DNA of 60,940 nt from Lachnospira sp. Its GTDB lineage: Bacteria > Bacillota > Clostridia > Lachnospirales > Lachnospiraceae. Shown here piece by piece: positions 1 to 9,057 of this stretch. Both the position numbers and the translations under genes were made by a program. The notes beneath the pieces are model-generated. The model was not told the DNA's origin. It searched no databases and saw nothing but the letters and a program-made list of their open reading frames with translations. The DNA is taken from contig JAGATQ010000044.1 in the NCBI GenBank assembly GCA_017621205.1, forward strand, positions 1-60,940. Direction: 5' to 3'. Position 1 is the stretch's first letter. Every line of letters begins with the position of its first letter.

Positions 1-13
1 GTTGTTTCACAAC
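1..13 (-). repeat. End of a dispersed repeat (family R), cut by the window edge
   Basis: These bases are the reverse complement of the start of the repeat at 690-738 (GTTGTGAAACAAC). The rest of this copy would lie left of the window. Bases 14-180 hold no gene. They contain a small hairpin near 103-131 (ATGCC..TCATGC-aa-GCATGA..GGCAT) of unknown role. Confidence 0.4.
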
Positions 14-187
14 TCCTGCAATCCTGCAAACATTCGAAATCCGCTAATTTGCTGCGTAAATTGCTCCTTTCTCATGTTTGGCGGGTCCCAAGTTCAAATG
101 CCTTATCATGCAAGCATGAACGGCATATTGACCTTTTGACCATGGCATCATTTTAATGATTTATGTGCTTGTGTAAGGAGAGAGATT

Positions 188-493
188 ATGAGCCGGATAA
201 ATTATACTTATATGCTGCGTTGTGCAGATGGCAGCCTGTATACGGGGTGGACCAATCATCTTAAAAAACGGGTAGAGGTACACCAGCAGGGAAAGGGTGG
301 GAAATATACAAGAGCCCGGCTTCCGGTGGAGCTGGTCTACTTTGAGACCTTTGCTACGAAGGAGGAAGCAATGCGAAGGGAGTATGCCATCAAGCAATTA
401 ACGAGGTCACAGAAGCTTAAGCTTCTTGAGGCGGCACAGTATGATGAAGTAAACGCTTCCCTGCTAAAGCAGTGTAATGAGATTTTTCATTAA
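188..493 (+). CDS. GIY-YIG nuclease-fold protein (UPF0213/YhbQ type)
   Basis: A 101-residue protein made almost entirely of one GIY-YIG domain. The first motif is YTYMLRCADGSLYTGW near residues 6-21, followed by the conserved arginine in LKKRVEVH. The length is normal for the stand-alone UPF0213/YhbQ group, which is linked to DNA processing; the substrate is uncertain. The start is supported by AAGGAGAGAG just upstream of ATG. It stands alone, about 240 bp before dapF. Family assignment is firm, cellular role is not. Confidence 0.85.
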   Translation: MSRINYTYMLRCADGSLYTGWTNHLKKRVEVHQQGKGGKYTRARLPVELVYFETFATKEEAMRREYAIKQLTRSQKLKLLEAAQYDEVNASLLKQCNEIFH

Positions 494-689
494 TCACTCG
501 GGATATGTACATAAAAAATTAAGTGAATCATAATAAGAATAGTAATTCTAATAATTTGCAATTGTCTAATACTTACAGTTTTTGTCAGCTTCTATGACAG
601 ATTTCGCTATGGAATAACAATGGCAGATGTGCTATACTATAAATTAATTATATGATACCAGAATCAAAATGACGTTCATTCTTGTAGGA

Positions 690-738
690 GTTGTGAAACA
701 ACGAAGCAATCGGTGGTATCAGTCAGGAGGCAGAGCAT
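690..738 (+). repeat. Dispersed repeat family R, supplying the dapF ribosome binding site
   Basis: The segment GTTGTGAAACAACGAAGC, followed by CAATCGGTGGTATCAG and CAGGAGGCAGAGC, matches segments at 31617-31665 (+) and 60241-60290 (-). In this copy the AGGAGG part acts as the ribosome binding site of dapF, and the ATG is the last part of the repeat. The function of the family is unknown. Confidence 0.6.
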
Positions 739-1585
739 GGGTTTTAAATTTACCAAAATGCACGGATGCGGTAATGATTATGTATATGTAAACTGTTTTA
801 AAGAGCAGATAGATAACCCGGAACAGGTAGCGAGATTGGTTAGTGACCGCCATAAGGGTATTGGCTCGGACGGACTGATATTGATTCAGCCCTCCAAGGT
901 GGCGGATTTTAAGATGGCAATGTATAATGCTGACGGTTCGTTAGGGGCAATGTGTGGTAATGGTGTCCGTTGCATTGCGAAATATGTATATGATTATGGA
1001 TTAACCGATAAAACGAGTATTTCTCTAGAGACAAAGGCAGGGATTAAATATCTTGACTTGACGGTAGAACAGGGAAAGGTAGTGATGGTAAAGGTAAATA
1101 TGGGACACCCCATACTTTCTGCCAAGGAGATTCCGGTAAAGGCAGACACAGAGCAGGTAATAGATGCTCCGATTGTGGCGGGAGGCAATGAGTACCGGAT
1201 GACCTGTGTATCTATGGGCAATCCACATGCTGTGATATTTGTAGAGGATACGGAGCATCTGCCACTCATGGAGATTGGTCCTCTGTTTGAATTTCATGAG
1301 GCGTTTCCAGACCGGGTTAACACGGAGTTTGTTCAGATTATCGACCGGAGGAATGTGAAAATGCGTGTGTGGGAGCGTGGCTCAGGTGAGACGCTGGCAT
1401 GTGGTACAGGAACCTGTGCGACGGCTGTGGCATGTGTGTTAAATGGTTTGACCGAGGATGAAATCACTGTGCAGCTAAGAGGCGGAGAGATTGTTGTACA
1501 GTACGACCGTAAGGAGGATATTGTATGGATGACGGGACCGGCTACAGTGGTGTTTGATGGGGAGATTAATTTGTCAGCTACATAA
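737..1585 (+). CDS. dapF: Diaminopimelate epimerase
   Basis: Converts LL- to meso-diaminopimelate for lysine and peptidoglycan synthesis in the cytoplasm. Both catalytic cysteines are visible in their usual settings: AMCGNGVRC near residue 74 and ACGTGTCA near residue 219. The N-terminus FTKMHGCGNDYVYVN is typical. The 282-residue length fits the family. I chose ATG at 737 because CAGGAGG lies directly before it; an in-frame start at 713 would add eight untypical residues. murE follows after 10 bp, and its meso-DAP specificity fits this gene's product, so the pair is probably one transcript. Confidence 0.95.
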   Translation: MGFKFTKMHGCGNDYVYVNCFKEQIDNPEQVARLVSDRHKGIGSDGLILIQPSKVADFKMAMYNADGSLGAMCGNGVRCIAKYVYDYGLTDKTSISLETKAGIKYLDLTVEQGKVVMVKVNMGHPILSAKEIPVKADTEQVIDAPIVAGGNEYRMTCVSMGNPHAVIFVEDTEHLPLMEIGPLFEFHEAFPDRVNTEFVQIIDRRNVKMRVWERGSGETLACGTGTCATAVACVLNGLTEDEITVQLRGGEIVVQYDRKEDIVWMTGPATVVFDGEINLSAT

Positions 1586-1595
1586 GGAGGCAGCA

Positions 1596-3065
1596 ATGGT
1601 TTTAAAGGATTTATTGGAGGAATTAGATTATAAGGTTTTACAGGGAGATGAGAAGGTAGAGATTACCGAGCTTTTGATGGATTCCAGAAAAGCGGTCCCT
1701 AGAGGGGTCTATGTCTGTATTGTAGGTGCTGTCCGGGATGGTCATGATTTTGCAAGAGATGTAGTTGAACAGGGAGTTACTGCTCTGATTGTAGAGCATC
1801 CGGTATCGGTTCCCAAGGGCATTACTGTGGTGCAGGTTGAGGATACCCGATATGCGTTGGCACTTATGTCTGCAGCTTATTTCGGATATCCGGCAAGGGA
1901 GCTTACCACCATTGGAATCACAGGAACAAAGGGTAAGACGACGGCTACTTATATGGTAAAGGCAATTCTTGATAATGCTGGCTTTCCAACAGGGTTAATC
2001 GGTACCATCGAAACCATTATCGGGGATGAGGTGATACCAGCGAAGAATACGACGCCGGAATCCTATGTTGTACAAAAGACGTTTCGCAGGATGGTGGATG
2101 CCGGATTAAAATGTGTAGTAATGGAGGTGTCCTCCCAAGGTTTGATGCTTCATCGGGTGGCGGGCATTACTTTTGATTATGGAATATTTACCAACTTGGA
2201 ACCGGATCATATCGGTCCCAACGAACATAAGGATTTTGATGATTATGCTGCCTGTAAGGCGAAGTTGTTTTCTCAGTGCAGAGTAGGTATTTTTAATGGG
2301 GACAGTGAGCATCTTGACAGGGTTCTTGCCGGGCATACCTGTGCGGTGGAGACCTATGGATTTGGAAAGGACAATGATTTATGTGCCAGTGATGTCAAGC
2401 TGATGGAGGAGGGAGGAAAACTTGGTGTTTCCTACCAGATGAGCGGCTTGATGGATATGGGGGTCTCCATTGATATTCCCGGCAAATTTAGTGTATATAA
2501 TTCTATGGCTGCTATTGCAATATGCAGGCATTTTGGTGTTTCTAACGAAGATATTAAGAAAGCACTTGTGGATATCCGGGTGAAGGGACGGGTGGAGCTT
2601 CTTTCAGTCTCTTCTAAGTTTACATTAATGATTGATTATGCCCACAATGCTATGAGTCTTAAGAGTTTGTTAGTTACCTTAAGGGAATATCATCCGAAGC
2701 GGTTAGTATGCCTGTTTGGTTGTGGTGGTAACCGCTCCAAGGACCGACGCTTTGAGATGGGCGAGGTATCCTCAAAACTTGCTGATTTGACGGTGGTTAC
2801 TTCTGATAATCCGAGGGATGAAGAGCCGGACGCCATTATTGAGGATATACTGACAGGGGTAAAGCGTTTTAACGGAGCGTATGTAACAATTCCCGACCGT
2901 GCTGAGGCAATCCGTTATGTCATTGAGCAGGCTAAGGAGGGCGATGTGATTGTGCTAGCGGGCAAGGGGCATGAGGATTATCAGGAGATTAAAGGGAAGA
3001 AACATCATATGGATGAGCGGGAGCTGGTGGCAGATGTTGTGAAGGATGGGAATTTTATTAACTAA
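1596..3065 (+). CDS. murE: UDP-MurNAc-tripeptide synthetase (meso-DAP adding)
   Basis: Adds meso-diaminopimelate to UDP-MurNAc-L-Ala-D-Glu in cytoplasmic peptidoglycan precursor synthesis. The Mur ligase ATP loop GITGTKGKTT is near residue 109. The DNPR motif near residue 405, which separates meso-DAP from lysine enzymes, is present (TSDNPRDEEP). The 489 residues are normal for MurE. ATG at 1596 is preceded by AAGGAGG; an upstream start at 1554 would overlap dapF. Downstream 3066-3160 has no clear gene. Confidence 0.95.
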   Translation: MVLKDLLEELDYKVLQGDEKVEITELLMDSRKAVPRGVYVCIVGAVRDGHDFARDVVEQGVTALIVEHPVSVPKGITVVQVEDTRYALALMSAAYFGYPARELTTIGITGTKGKTTATYMVKAILDNAGFPTGLIGTIETIIGDEVIPAKNTTPESYVVQKTFRRMVDAGLKCVVMEVSSQGLMLHRVAGITFDYGIFTNLEPDHIGPNEHKDFDDYAACKAKLFSQCRVGIFNGDSEHLDRVLAGHTCAVETYGFGKDNDLCASDVKLMEEGGKLGVSYQMSGLMDMGVSIDIPGKFSVYNSMAAIAICRHFGVSNEDIKKALVDIRVKGRVELLSVSSKFTLMIDYAHNAMSLKSLLVTLREYHPKRLVCLFGCGGNRSKDRRFEMGEVSSKLADLTVVTSDNPRDEEPDAIIEDILTGVKRFNGAYVTIPDRAEAIRYVIEQAKEGDVIVLAGKGHEDYQEIKGKKHHMDERELVADVVKDGNFIN

Positions 3066-3160
3066 AACGTCGCAGAAGATGATGCGAAATTATCTGCCTT
3101 GTTTGTAGCTTGCTGTGTGCCAGTTTTTAGTTATTTTGACTTGAGAAAGGGAGAAGACAC

Positions 3161-4345
3161 ATGTTAATGGAAGCCAATATAAAACTGGAGGATTTGCTGA
3201 ATCAGATTGTCTGGATGAGTTCAGCGTCAGACATTGTCAATACTATTATTGGAATGGGAGCACCTGTCGTAATAGGACTGCTCCTGTTTGGTGTGCTGCA
3301 ATGCTTCTTTGGCTATAAGCTGTTTCGTTTTGAACTGGGACTGATTGGTGGAAGCTGTTTTGGTGTAGCTGCCTATTTGGGCTGCCGTTTCCTGTTGCAT
3401 TATGCAGGCTGGAAGCTGATTGGATGGACGGCATTTGCTGCATTTATGGGGGCGGGCATGCTGTTTACCGTCTCTGGCATTATTGTATTTTTGTTCACCT
3501 TAGCGGGTTCTACGATTGGTTTGATGATTCTTAATAGCAATCAGGGATGGGACATGCTTCCGCAGATTATGATTATTCTGGCATTGACGATTGCAGCTAT
3601 CTCAGTCGTATTTTATCGTCATGTAATATTAATTGGTAATGCTTTATTTGGGGCGGCATTAATAGGTTTTCTAATGAGTGGACTGTTTGATTCCTCCTTT
3701 TTTGGTGTATTGATTGGAGCGGTATTTGCGGTATTTGGTTTATTCGCCCAGTATTGGATGTACATCGTAGGAAGACGTAAGCAGCGGGAGCGGGAGGCAG
3801 CCGAGGAAGCCGAGTGGCTTGCCCGTAAGAGTAAGGTAGTAGAAGATGATATCAAGGGTGTTGATAAGGCGGAAAACACGGATTTGGATTATGGTATACT
3901 ATTTCCTTCCCAGAGTGATATTGAGAAGGAGGGTGTATTGCACGATGAAGGGTTAAAGCCATCAGAGCGAACGGATTCCCCGGTTGTGGGAGCTAAGAGA
4001 GAAATGGGTGGAAAAGGAGGGACAGAAGAGAGAACTGCTCCTCAGGTTGTACGCCCAAGAGCGAACCCAAGAGTGCGGTCCATGGTTAGGGAAGAACAGG
4101 AGCGGGCTATAGAGGAGATGCTGCACAAGGAATCCCAACAGACAAAGCAGGACAGCTCTGGTAATCTGCTCCGTCCTAAACTGGTTTCTTCGGATGATAA
4201 AGAGACTATGAAGACACAAGGAGACTCTGGGTTCGGGCAGTCGGCTGGAGAGAGTGCAGCTACGAGGGAGCAGTCTGCGATTACGGATACAGGAACGATA
4301 TCTGTTGGACAGCTTCACGGTCAAATCAAACGTCTTGATAATTAA
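3161..4345 (+). CDS. DUF4203-like multi-pass membrane protein with a long charged tail
   Basis: Residues about 25-205 contain roughly seven hydrophobic segments, including glycine-rich ones (GLIGGSCFGVAAYLGC), resembling the DUF4203/TMEM198-type membrane domain. From about residue 206 the protein becomes a hydrophilic, low-complexity, probably cytoplasmic tail of nearly 190 residues rich in Glu, Lys, Arg and Ser. A good ribosome binding site (AAAGGGAGAAG) precedes ATG. It ends 17 bp before the next gene. No enzymatic motif is visible and the function is unknown. Confidence 0.65.
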   Translation: MLMEANIKLEDLLNQIVWMSSASDIVNTIIGMGAPVVIGLLLFGVLQCFFGYKLFRFELGLIGGSCFGVAAYLGCRFLLHYAGWKLIGWTAFAAFMGAGMLFTVSGIIVFLFTLAGSTIGLMILNSNQGWDMLPQIMIILALTIAAISVVFYRHVILIGNALFGAALIGFLMSGLFDSSFFGVLIGAVFAVFGLFAQYWMYIVGRRKQREREAAEEAEWLARKSKVVEDDIKGVDKAENTDLDYGILFPSQSDIEKEGVLHDEGLKPSERTDSPVVGAKREMGGKGGTEERTAPQVVRPRANPRVRSMVREEQERAIEEMLHKESQQTKQDSSGNLLRPKLVSSDDKETMKTQGDSGFGQSAGESAATREQSAITDTGTISVGQLHGQIKRLDN

Positions 4346-4362
4346 GGGCAGGAGAGATGACA

Positions 4363-4866
4363 ATGACAAAAGAATTTGTTTACGAGGGAAAAGCCATTTA
4401 TTTTTTGGGAAAAGCCTATTCTCTGAAAATCAGGGAGGGGGGAAATGGAAAACGGGTTCGGGCAGAACGTCTGCCGGACTGCTTTTTGGTACAGGGAAGC
4501 AGACTGACAAAGGAAAGGATAAAGGCAGCGTTGGAGGATTGGTATATTTACAATGCTCGTATCCGTTTTAAAAATCGTTGTGCTCATTATGCCCCGTTGA
4601 TTGGGGTAACCTATCACGATATTCGGATAAAGAACCAGAAAAGCCGGTGGGGAAGCTGTAGCGGGCAGGGGAATCTTAACTTTAACTGGAAGCTGATTAT
4701 GGCACCGGAAGAGGTGTTGGATTATCTGGTAGTGCATGAGCTGTGCCATCGTAAACATATGAACCACTCAAAGGAATTTTGGGCGTTGGTGGCATCCATT
4801 CTTCCCGATTATAAGAAACAGGAGAGGTGGTTAAGGGATAACGAAAATAAGGTGCTTATCTGGTGA
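4363..4866 (+). CDS. YgjP-type zinc metalloprotein (DUF45)
   Basis: The zinc motif HELCHRKHMNHSKEFW near residues 125-140 supplies HExxH plus a third histidine, as in the DUF45/YgjP family related to SprT-type metallopeptidases. The preceding RWGSCSGQGNLNFNWKL block is also diagnostic. The 167-residue length is short for the family (often about 230), so the N-terminal part is reduced. ATG at 4363 sits about 8 nt after GGAGAG; ATG at 4357 is too close. The last 11 bp overlap the convergent gene at 4856. Substrate unknown. Confidence 0.85.
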   Translation: MTKEFVYEGKAIYFLGKAYSLKIREGGNGKRVRAERLPDCFLVQGSRLTKERIKAALEDWYIYNARIRFKNRCAHYAPLIGVTYHDIRIKNQKSRWGSCSGQGNLNFNWKLIMAPEEVLDYLVVHELCHRKHMNHSKEFWALVASILPDYKKQERWLRDNENKVLIW

Positions 4867-5233
4867 AGCACGGTAAATCTGTTCCTGTCTCTGTCTGTAT
4901 TGCAAGCCTTGTGTCTGTTGGATTCTGTTTCATTTTCAGTAGTGTATCAAATGCCAGCAGTACCATACGGTCAGGATTGCTTTCCATATCATATTCGCCC
5001 CGGTCCATATGGCTTTTAAAATGGTCAATCTGCCAGACGAGAATATCCATGACACTATAGCCTGCTACGCTGGCTTCTCCAAGAAAATCACCATGCTTCA
5101 TATAATAGGTAAGCTCCTTAATGATATCCTCATAGGGGGTAAGCTCTGTAATAAAATTCTGGTAAAATGCTTCATCCTCATTACCATACTGGCAAAGACG
5201 GTGGATGAAGTCCTTGAGTTCTTTTGTTATCAT
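4856..5233 (-). CDS. Small acidic hypothetical protein
   Basis: A soluble 125-residue protein with no signal peptide or membrane segment and a high content of Asp, Glu, Met and Tyr. I do not recognise a family. I chose the second ATG (5233) because GGAGGAG lies just before it; the ATG at 5245 overlaps that binding site. It converges on the YgjP-type gene and overlaps it by 11 bp. The ORF quality, binding site and codon use support a real gene. Confidence 0.6.
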   Translation of the reverse strand: MITKELKDFIHRLCQYGNEDEAFYQNFITELTPYEDIIKELTYYMKHGDFLGEASVAGYSVMDILVWQIDHFKSHMDRGEYDMESNPDRMVLLAFDTLLKMKQNPTDTRLAIQTETGTDLPCFTR

Positions 5234-5371
5234 ATGCTCCTCCATTTTATGCGTTTTAATATAACTAGTGTATTATATCTGTGATTTAAATAGACAATAT
5301 TTTAATACATTGTAGCATATTAGCAGCTAAATGTGGAACTCTTATTTGTCAGATAATGAATAGTAAATGGA

Positions 5372-6883
5372 TTATCTGACACTGAATCCAGTTTTGATTT
5401 TATCAAATATAGGATTGAGTAAAAAGGTAATTAAGCTGCGTTCATCTGTTTTGATTTCAACGGTCCCCGTCATGCCAAGCTCTGGTTCCAGTTTTGGACT
5501 TACCTCATTGCCCTGTAATGCCACCTGTACTTTATAAATACGCTGCCCTTGTTCGTTTTCTAAAGAATCCGAACCGATATGGATTACCTTGCCTTTCCAT
5601 GTTCCATATTTCTGATAATCATAGGTGTCTAGTTTAACCTGTACCAATTGTCCTTCCTTTACATACCCCACATCTTGATTGGCAAGCTCTGCCTCAACAA
5701 TGGTTTCTTTTTGGGTAGGTGTGAGTTCTGCCAGAACCTCCGTTTCCGCTACTACTGCCCCTTTGTTTTGTACATGAATCTGGTTTACGATTCCGTCAAA
5801 ATCTGCAAGGATTGTTTTATATTGCAATGCGGACTGACTATTTGATAAAGCAAGCTGTTGTTCTGCTAATTCTTTGTTCCATTGCTCTATTAACTGTGTT
5901 AGCTCTAATTGATTTGCAGAAACCAGCTCTTCATAGTTGGAATCCGCAGTGAGCATTTGCTGTTTTGTTACCTGTACCTGTTTTTTCTGAATCTCTTTTT
6001 CTGTCTCAAGCTGTTTTAATTGTGCTTCGTAATCCAGTACACTATTTTTATCAGATGTTTTTTGGTCTTTTACTTTTTGTTTCTGTAGTTGAATTTCATC
6101 TATCAGTGTTTGGTATTCTTCTTTTATGTTGTCATAATATGGTTTACTAATTTTTTTCTCCTGGTATTCTTTTTTTGCATTATCAAGCTGTTTTTTAAGT
6201 TGTTTTTTTCTTTTTTTCAAGGAGGCTAATGTAATGGTTTCCTGATTATCCTTACTCATATTTTTTTTCAGTAGGGAGAGCTTTTTTTCAATAGAGGAAG
6301 TCTGTGTTTCATAAAGAGTAAGCTTTTCCTGCTCCAATTCATATTGGGAGCTGGCAACGGTTTTCTGATTTTGGGCTTCTTTAAGCTTGTCTTGCTGGCT
6401 TTGGTATATTGCCCACACTGTTTGATAGGCAGTGGTAGAGGTATCGCCCGAAGCTTCAGCAGACATAGCCTTATCTGGGTGTTTTAGTATGTTTGTGGCG
6501 TATTCAATTTTGGCAGATAAATCTGCTGTTTCTTTTTGATATAACAGAACCGTGTCTTCTTCTATGCTGTCGTCAATTGTGTAAAGAATATCGCCCTTTC
6601 TTATCTTTTGTCCAATTGTCAGTTTACATTCTTTAATCATTCCGGAGCTTGCAGACTGGACATAATAGACACCATTCGTTGTGGCTACTACTCCTAAAGC
6701 AGTTGCATTGACATCCACCTTACTAAGGCATGCCCATGAAATAATGGTTATGATTAGCACAATAATCAGCCAAATCATAAGATGTCCTAAGGGGGAAGCG
6801 GGCTTTTCAATTATTTCCAATGCTTCTGATTGAAATTCATAGCGAAGTCTGTTTGTGTAATTCACTTTCGTTTTTTCTTTCAT
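5372..6883 (-). CDS. HlyD-family type I secretion adaptor
   Basis: Membrane fusion subunit for the adjacent ABC exporter. A short cytoplasmic N-terminus (residues 1-31) leads to one membrane segment (about 32-52). A first half-lipoyl region (ASSGMIKECKLTIGQKIRKG) is followed by a long Lys/Glu/Gln-rich coiled coil (about 115-340), the returning half-lipoyl and a beta-barrel ending in a GTVEIKT-type strand. At 503 residues it matches HlyD-type proteins. In a Gram-positive cell there is no TolC partner in view, so it may span the cell wall instead. The gene starts 58 bp after the exporter gene. Confidence 0.88.
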   Translation of the reverse strand: MKEKTKVNYTNRLRYEFQSEALEIIEKPASPLGHLMIWLIIVLIITIISWACLSKVDVNATALGVVATTNGVYYVQSASSGMIKECKLTIGQKIRKGDILYTIDDSIEEDTVLLYQKETADLSAKIEYATNILKHPDKAMSAEASGDTSTTAYQTVWAIYQSQQDKLKEAQNQKTVASSQYELEQEKLTLYETQTSSIEKKLSLLKKNMSKDNQETITLASLKKRKKQLKKQLDNAKKEYQEKKISKPYYDNIKEEYQTLIDEIQLQKQKVKDQKTSDKNSVLDYEAQLKQLETEKEIQKKQVQVTKQQMLTADSNYEELVSANQLELTQLIEQWNKELAEQQLALSNSQSALQYKTILADFDGIVNQIHVQNKGAVVAETEVLAELTPTQKETIVEAELANQDVGYVKEGQLVQVKLDTYDYQKYGTWKGKVIHIGSDSLENEQGQRIYKVQVALQGNEVSPKLEPELGMTGTVEIKTDERSLITFLLNPIFDKIKTGFSVR

Positions 6884-6941
6884 AGTACTACCTTTTATGT
6901 TTCTGATAATGTATTAATGATAAAGCTATCATTATTTTTTG

Positions 6942-9041
6942 TTACATTTGTTGTTGTTGTAATAGATGGTAAAATAATCCCCTGCGTTCTATCAACATAT
7001 TTTGCGGACCATATTCTACTACCTTTCCCTTATCTACTACCATAATCGCATCGGCATCTTTCAGTGAAGAAAGGCGGTGGGCAATCATCAAAACTGTGCG
7101 GTTTTTGCATATTTGTTTTAAATTATTTTGTATTGTTCGTTCTGATTCGTAATCGAGTGCAGAGGTTGCCTCGTCAAAAATAAGGATACGGGGGTTGTTA
7201 AGCAATGCTCTGGCAATTGCGATTCGCTGCTTCTGTCCTCCGGATAATCCCGTTCCCTGTTCTCCCACTACAGTATCATAGCCCTCACTTAGCTCCAGAA
7301 TAAACGAATGGGCACCCGCAATCTGTGCTACACGAATAATCTCCTCCATGGAAGCGGCAGGTTTATGAATTGCAATATTTTCCCGAATGGTTCCCTGAAA
7401 TAAAAAGTTCTCCTGAAGCACCACACCTATCTGGGTTCGCAGCCAAGCCGGATTGGCTAACGAGATATCGTTGCCATCAATTAATATTTTTCCGTGTTCC
7501 GGCAGATATAACCGTTGTACCAGCTTGGATATCGTGCTTTTTCCAGAACCGCTTCTGCCCACAATACCTACCACCATATTGGGTTTGATAGTAAAGCTCA
7601 TATCCCGAATGACCTCCGCGGCATCCGGGCGGTAACGGAAGGAAACATTTTGAAACTGAATTAATCCTTGGAAGCGGTCCATACGCATATTGGTGCCTTC
7701 AAATGCAGGCTCCGGTTTCGCATGAAAAATATCCCCCAATCTTTTTAGGGAGATAGAGGTTTGCTGGAAATCCTGCCATACCTGTACCAGCCGCATAATT
7801 GGCTGGTTTACCCTGCCTGCCAGCATGCGGAAAGCTACAAGCTGTCCCACCGTAAGCTGGTGTTCCATCACCAGTGTTGCTCCAACCCATAAAATCACAA
7901 TATCAAATAGCTGTTGTACAAATTGTGCAACAGTTCCTGCGGTGTTGCCGAGCATTGTTGTCTTAAAGCTGGCAGTAGTATAATTAGCCAAGATTCCTTC
8001 CCACTTTTTTTGTATGGTTGGTTCTATAGCAAAGGATTTAATGGTCTGTGAACCAGTAACTGCTTCCACTAAATAGGACTGCTGCTCCGCGCCATACTGG
8101 AATTTCTCATCTAACAATTTTCTTAAAATAGGTGTAATAATTAGTGAAATACCAGCTAGAATAGGAAGAGAAAGCAGAGTGATTAGGGTAAGTGTTTTGC
8201 TATATATCAGCATAATAATAATATATACAATGATAAACAGGGAATCAATAAATGTATTCATTGGAACACCTGTTAGAAAACGCCGGATGTTTTCAAGCTC
8301 CCGCACTCGTGCCACAGTATCTCCTACCCGTCTTGTCTCAAAATAACGCAGTGGTAAATGAAACAAATGCTGAAACAACCTTGTACTAAGTATGACATCC
8401 ATTCTGCTTGTTGTGTGTACAAAAATATAATTACGGGCTATTGATAGCAGCATTTCAAATAAAGCAATGATAATCAGTGCAATTCCTAAAACCTCCAAGG
8501 TACTTAAGCTATTATGTACCAGAACCTTATCGATTACAGATTGGGTTACCATAGGAGAAACTACCTGCAGCAATTGCATGACAAGGGCAGCGAAAAGAAC
8601 CTCTATCAGAGGTCCCTTGTATTTTAAAATAGTGGGAATAAACCATTTTAAACCGAATTTTATTTCCCTGTCCTGAAGAGCACGGGGAACGAGCAGTACT
8701 GCCTCTTTTGAGAAACAGGAGAGTAGTTCTTCCTCCTTTAGCATCCGTGGAGCCTGCTCGTTCGGGTGAAGAATTAAAAAGGAATCCTTCACCACCTTAG
8801 CCAGTATCATATAGTGGTTGTCCTTTGTTTTAAGAATAGCGGGCAGGGGAAGCTTGCTAAGCTTATTCTCCTTCACTTGAACACGCTTTGCCTTTAGTTT
8901 CAGAAGCTTCGCTGCCCGAAGTATATCATTGCTATCTGCTTTCTTTTCATTTAATGCTAATTGGTATGTAAGCTGTCTTGCATCTGCTGGTATGCCATAG
9001 TAGGCAGCAGCTAATACTACACACTCTATTGCTTCGTCCAT
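6942..9041 (-). CDS. HlyB-like ABC exporter with degenerate C39-like domain
   Basis: Peptidase-like domain (about 1-125), six-helix membrane domain (about 150-430) and ATPase domain carrying Walker A GIVGRSGSGKST, signature LSGGQKQRIAIARA and Walker B ILIFDEATSALD. The membrane domain closely resembles E. coli HlyB, for example FETRRVGDTVARVRELENIR. In the N-terminal domain the catalytic cysteine position is occupied by Glu (MDEAIEC; the Cys present aligns with the second, non-catalytic Cys) and the Asp position reads His. It is therefore a non-cleaving C39-like domain as in RTX exporters, consistent with an RTX substrate having no leader peptide. It starts 16 bp after the RTX gene. Confidence 0.92.
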   Translation of the reverse strand: MDEAIECVVLAAAYYGIPADARQLTYQLALNEKKADSNDILRAAKLLKLKAKRVQVKENKLSKLPLPAILKTKDNHYMILAKVVKDSFLILHPNEQAPRMLKEEELLSCFSKEAVLLVPRALQDREIKFGLKWFIPTILKYKGPLIEVLFAALVMQLLQVVSPMVTQSVIDKVLVHNSLSTLEVLGIALIIIALFEMLLSIARNYIFVHTTSRMDVILSTRLFQHLFHLPLRYFETRRVGDTVARVRELENIRRFLTGVPMNTFIDSLFIIVYIIIMLIYSKTLTLITLLSLPILAGISLIITPILRKLLDEKFQYGAEQQSYLVEAVTGSQTIKSFAIEPTIQKKWEGILANYTTASFKTTMLGNTAGTVAQFVQQLFDIVILWVGATLVMEHQLTVGQLVAFRMLAGRVNQPIMRLVQVWQDFQQTSISLKRLGDIFHAKPEPAFEGTNMRMDRFQGLIQFQNVSFRYRPDAAEVIRDMSFTIKPNMVVGIVGRSGSGKSTISKLVQRLYLPEHGKILIDGNDISLANPAWLRTQIGVVLQENFLFQGTIRENIAIHKPAASMEEIIRVAQIAGAHSFILELSEGYDTVVGEQGTGLSGGQKQRIAIARALLNNPRILIFDEATSALDYESERTIQNNLKQICKNRTVLMIAHRLSSLKDADAIMVVDKGKVVEYGPQNMLIERRGLFYHLLQQQQM

Positions 9042-9057
9042 AGTTTACCTCAAATCA

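Noticed and set aside
3059..3135. Possible palindromic element after murE (AACTAAAA..TTTTAGTT)
   Set aside because: Arms are only about 8 bp, the centre does not match the palindrome family and chance pairing in AT-rich DNA is likely.
4254..4571. A 105-residue frame across the end of the DUF4203-like gene and the start of the YgjP-type gene
   Set aside because: It is out of frame with two well-supported genes and lacks a ribosome binding site.
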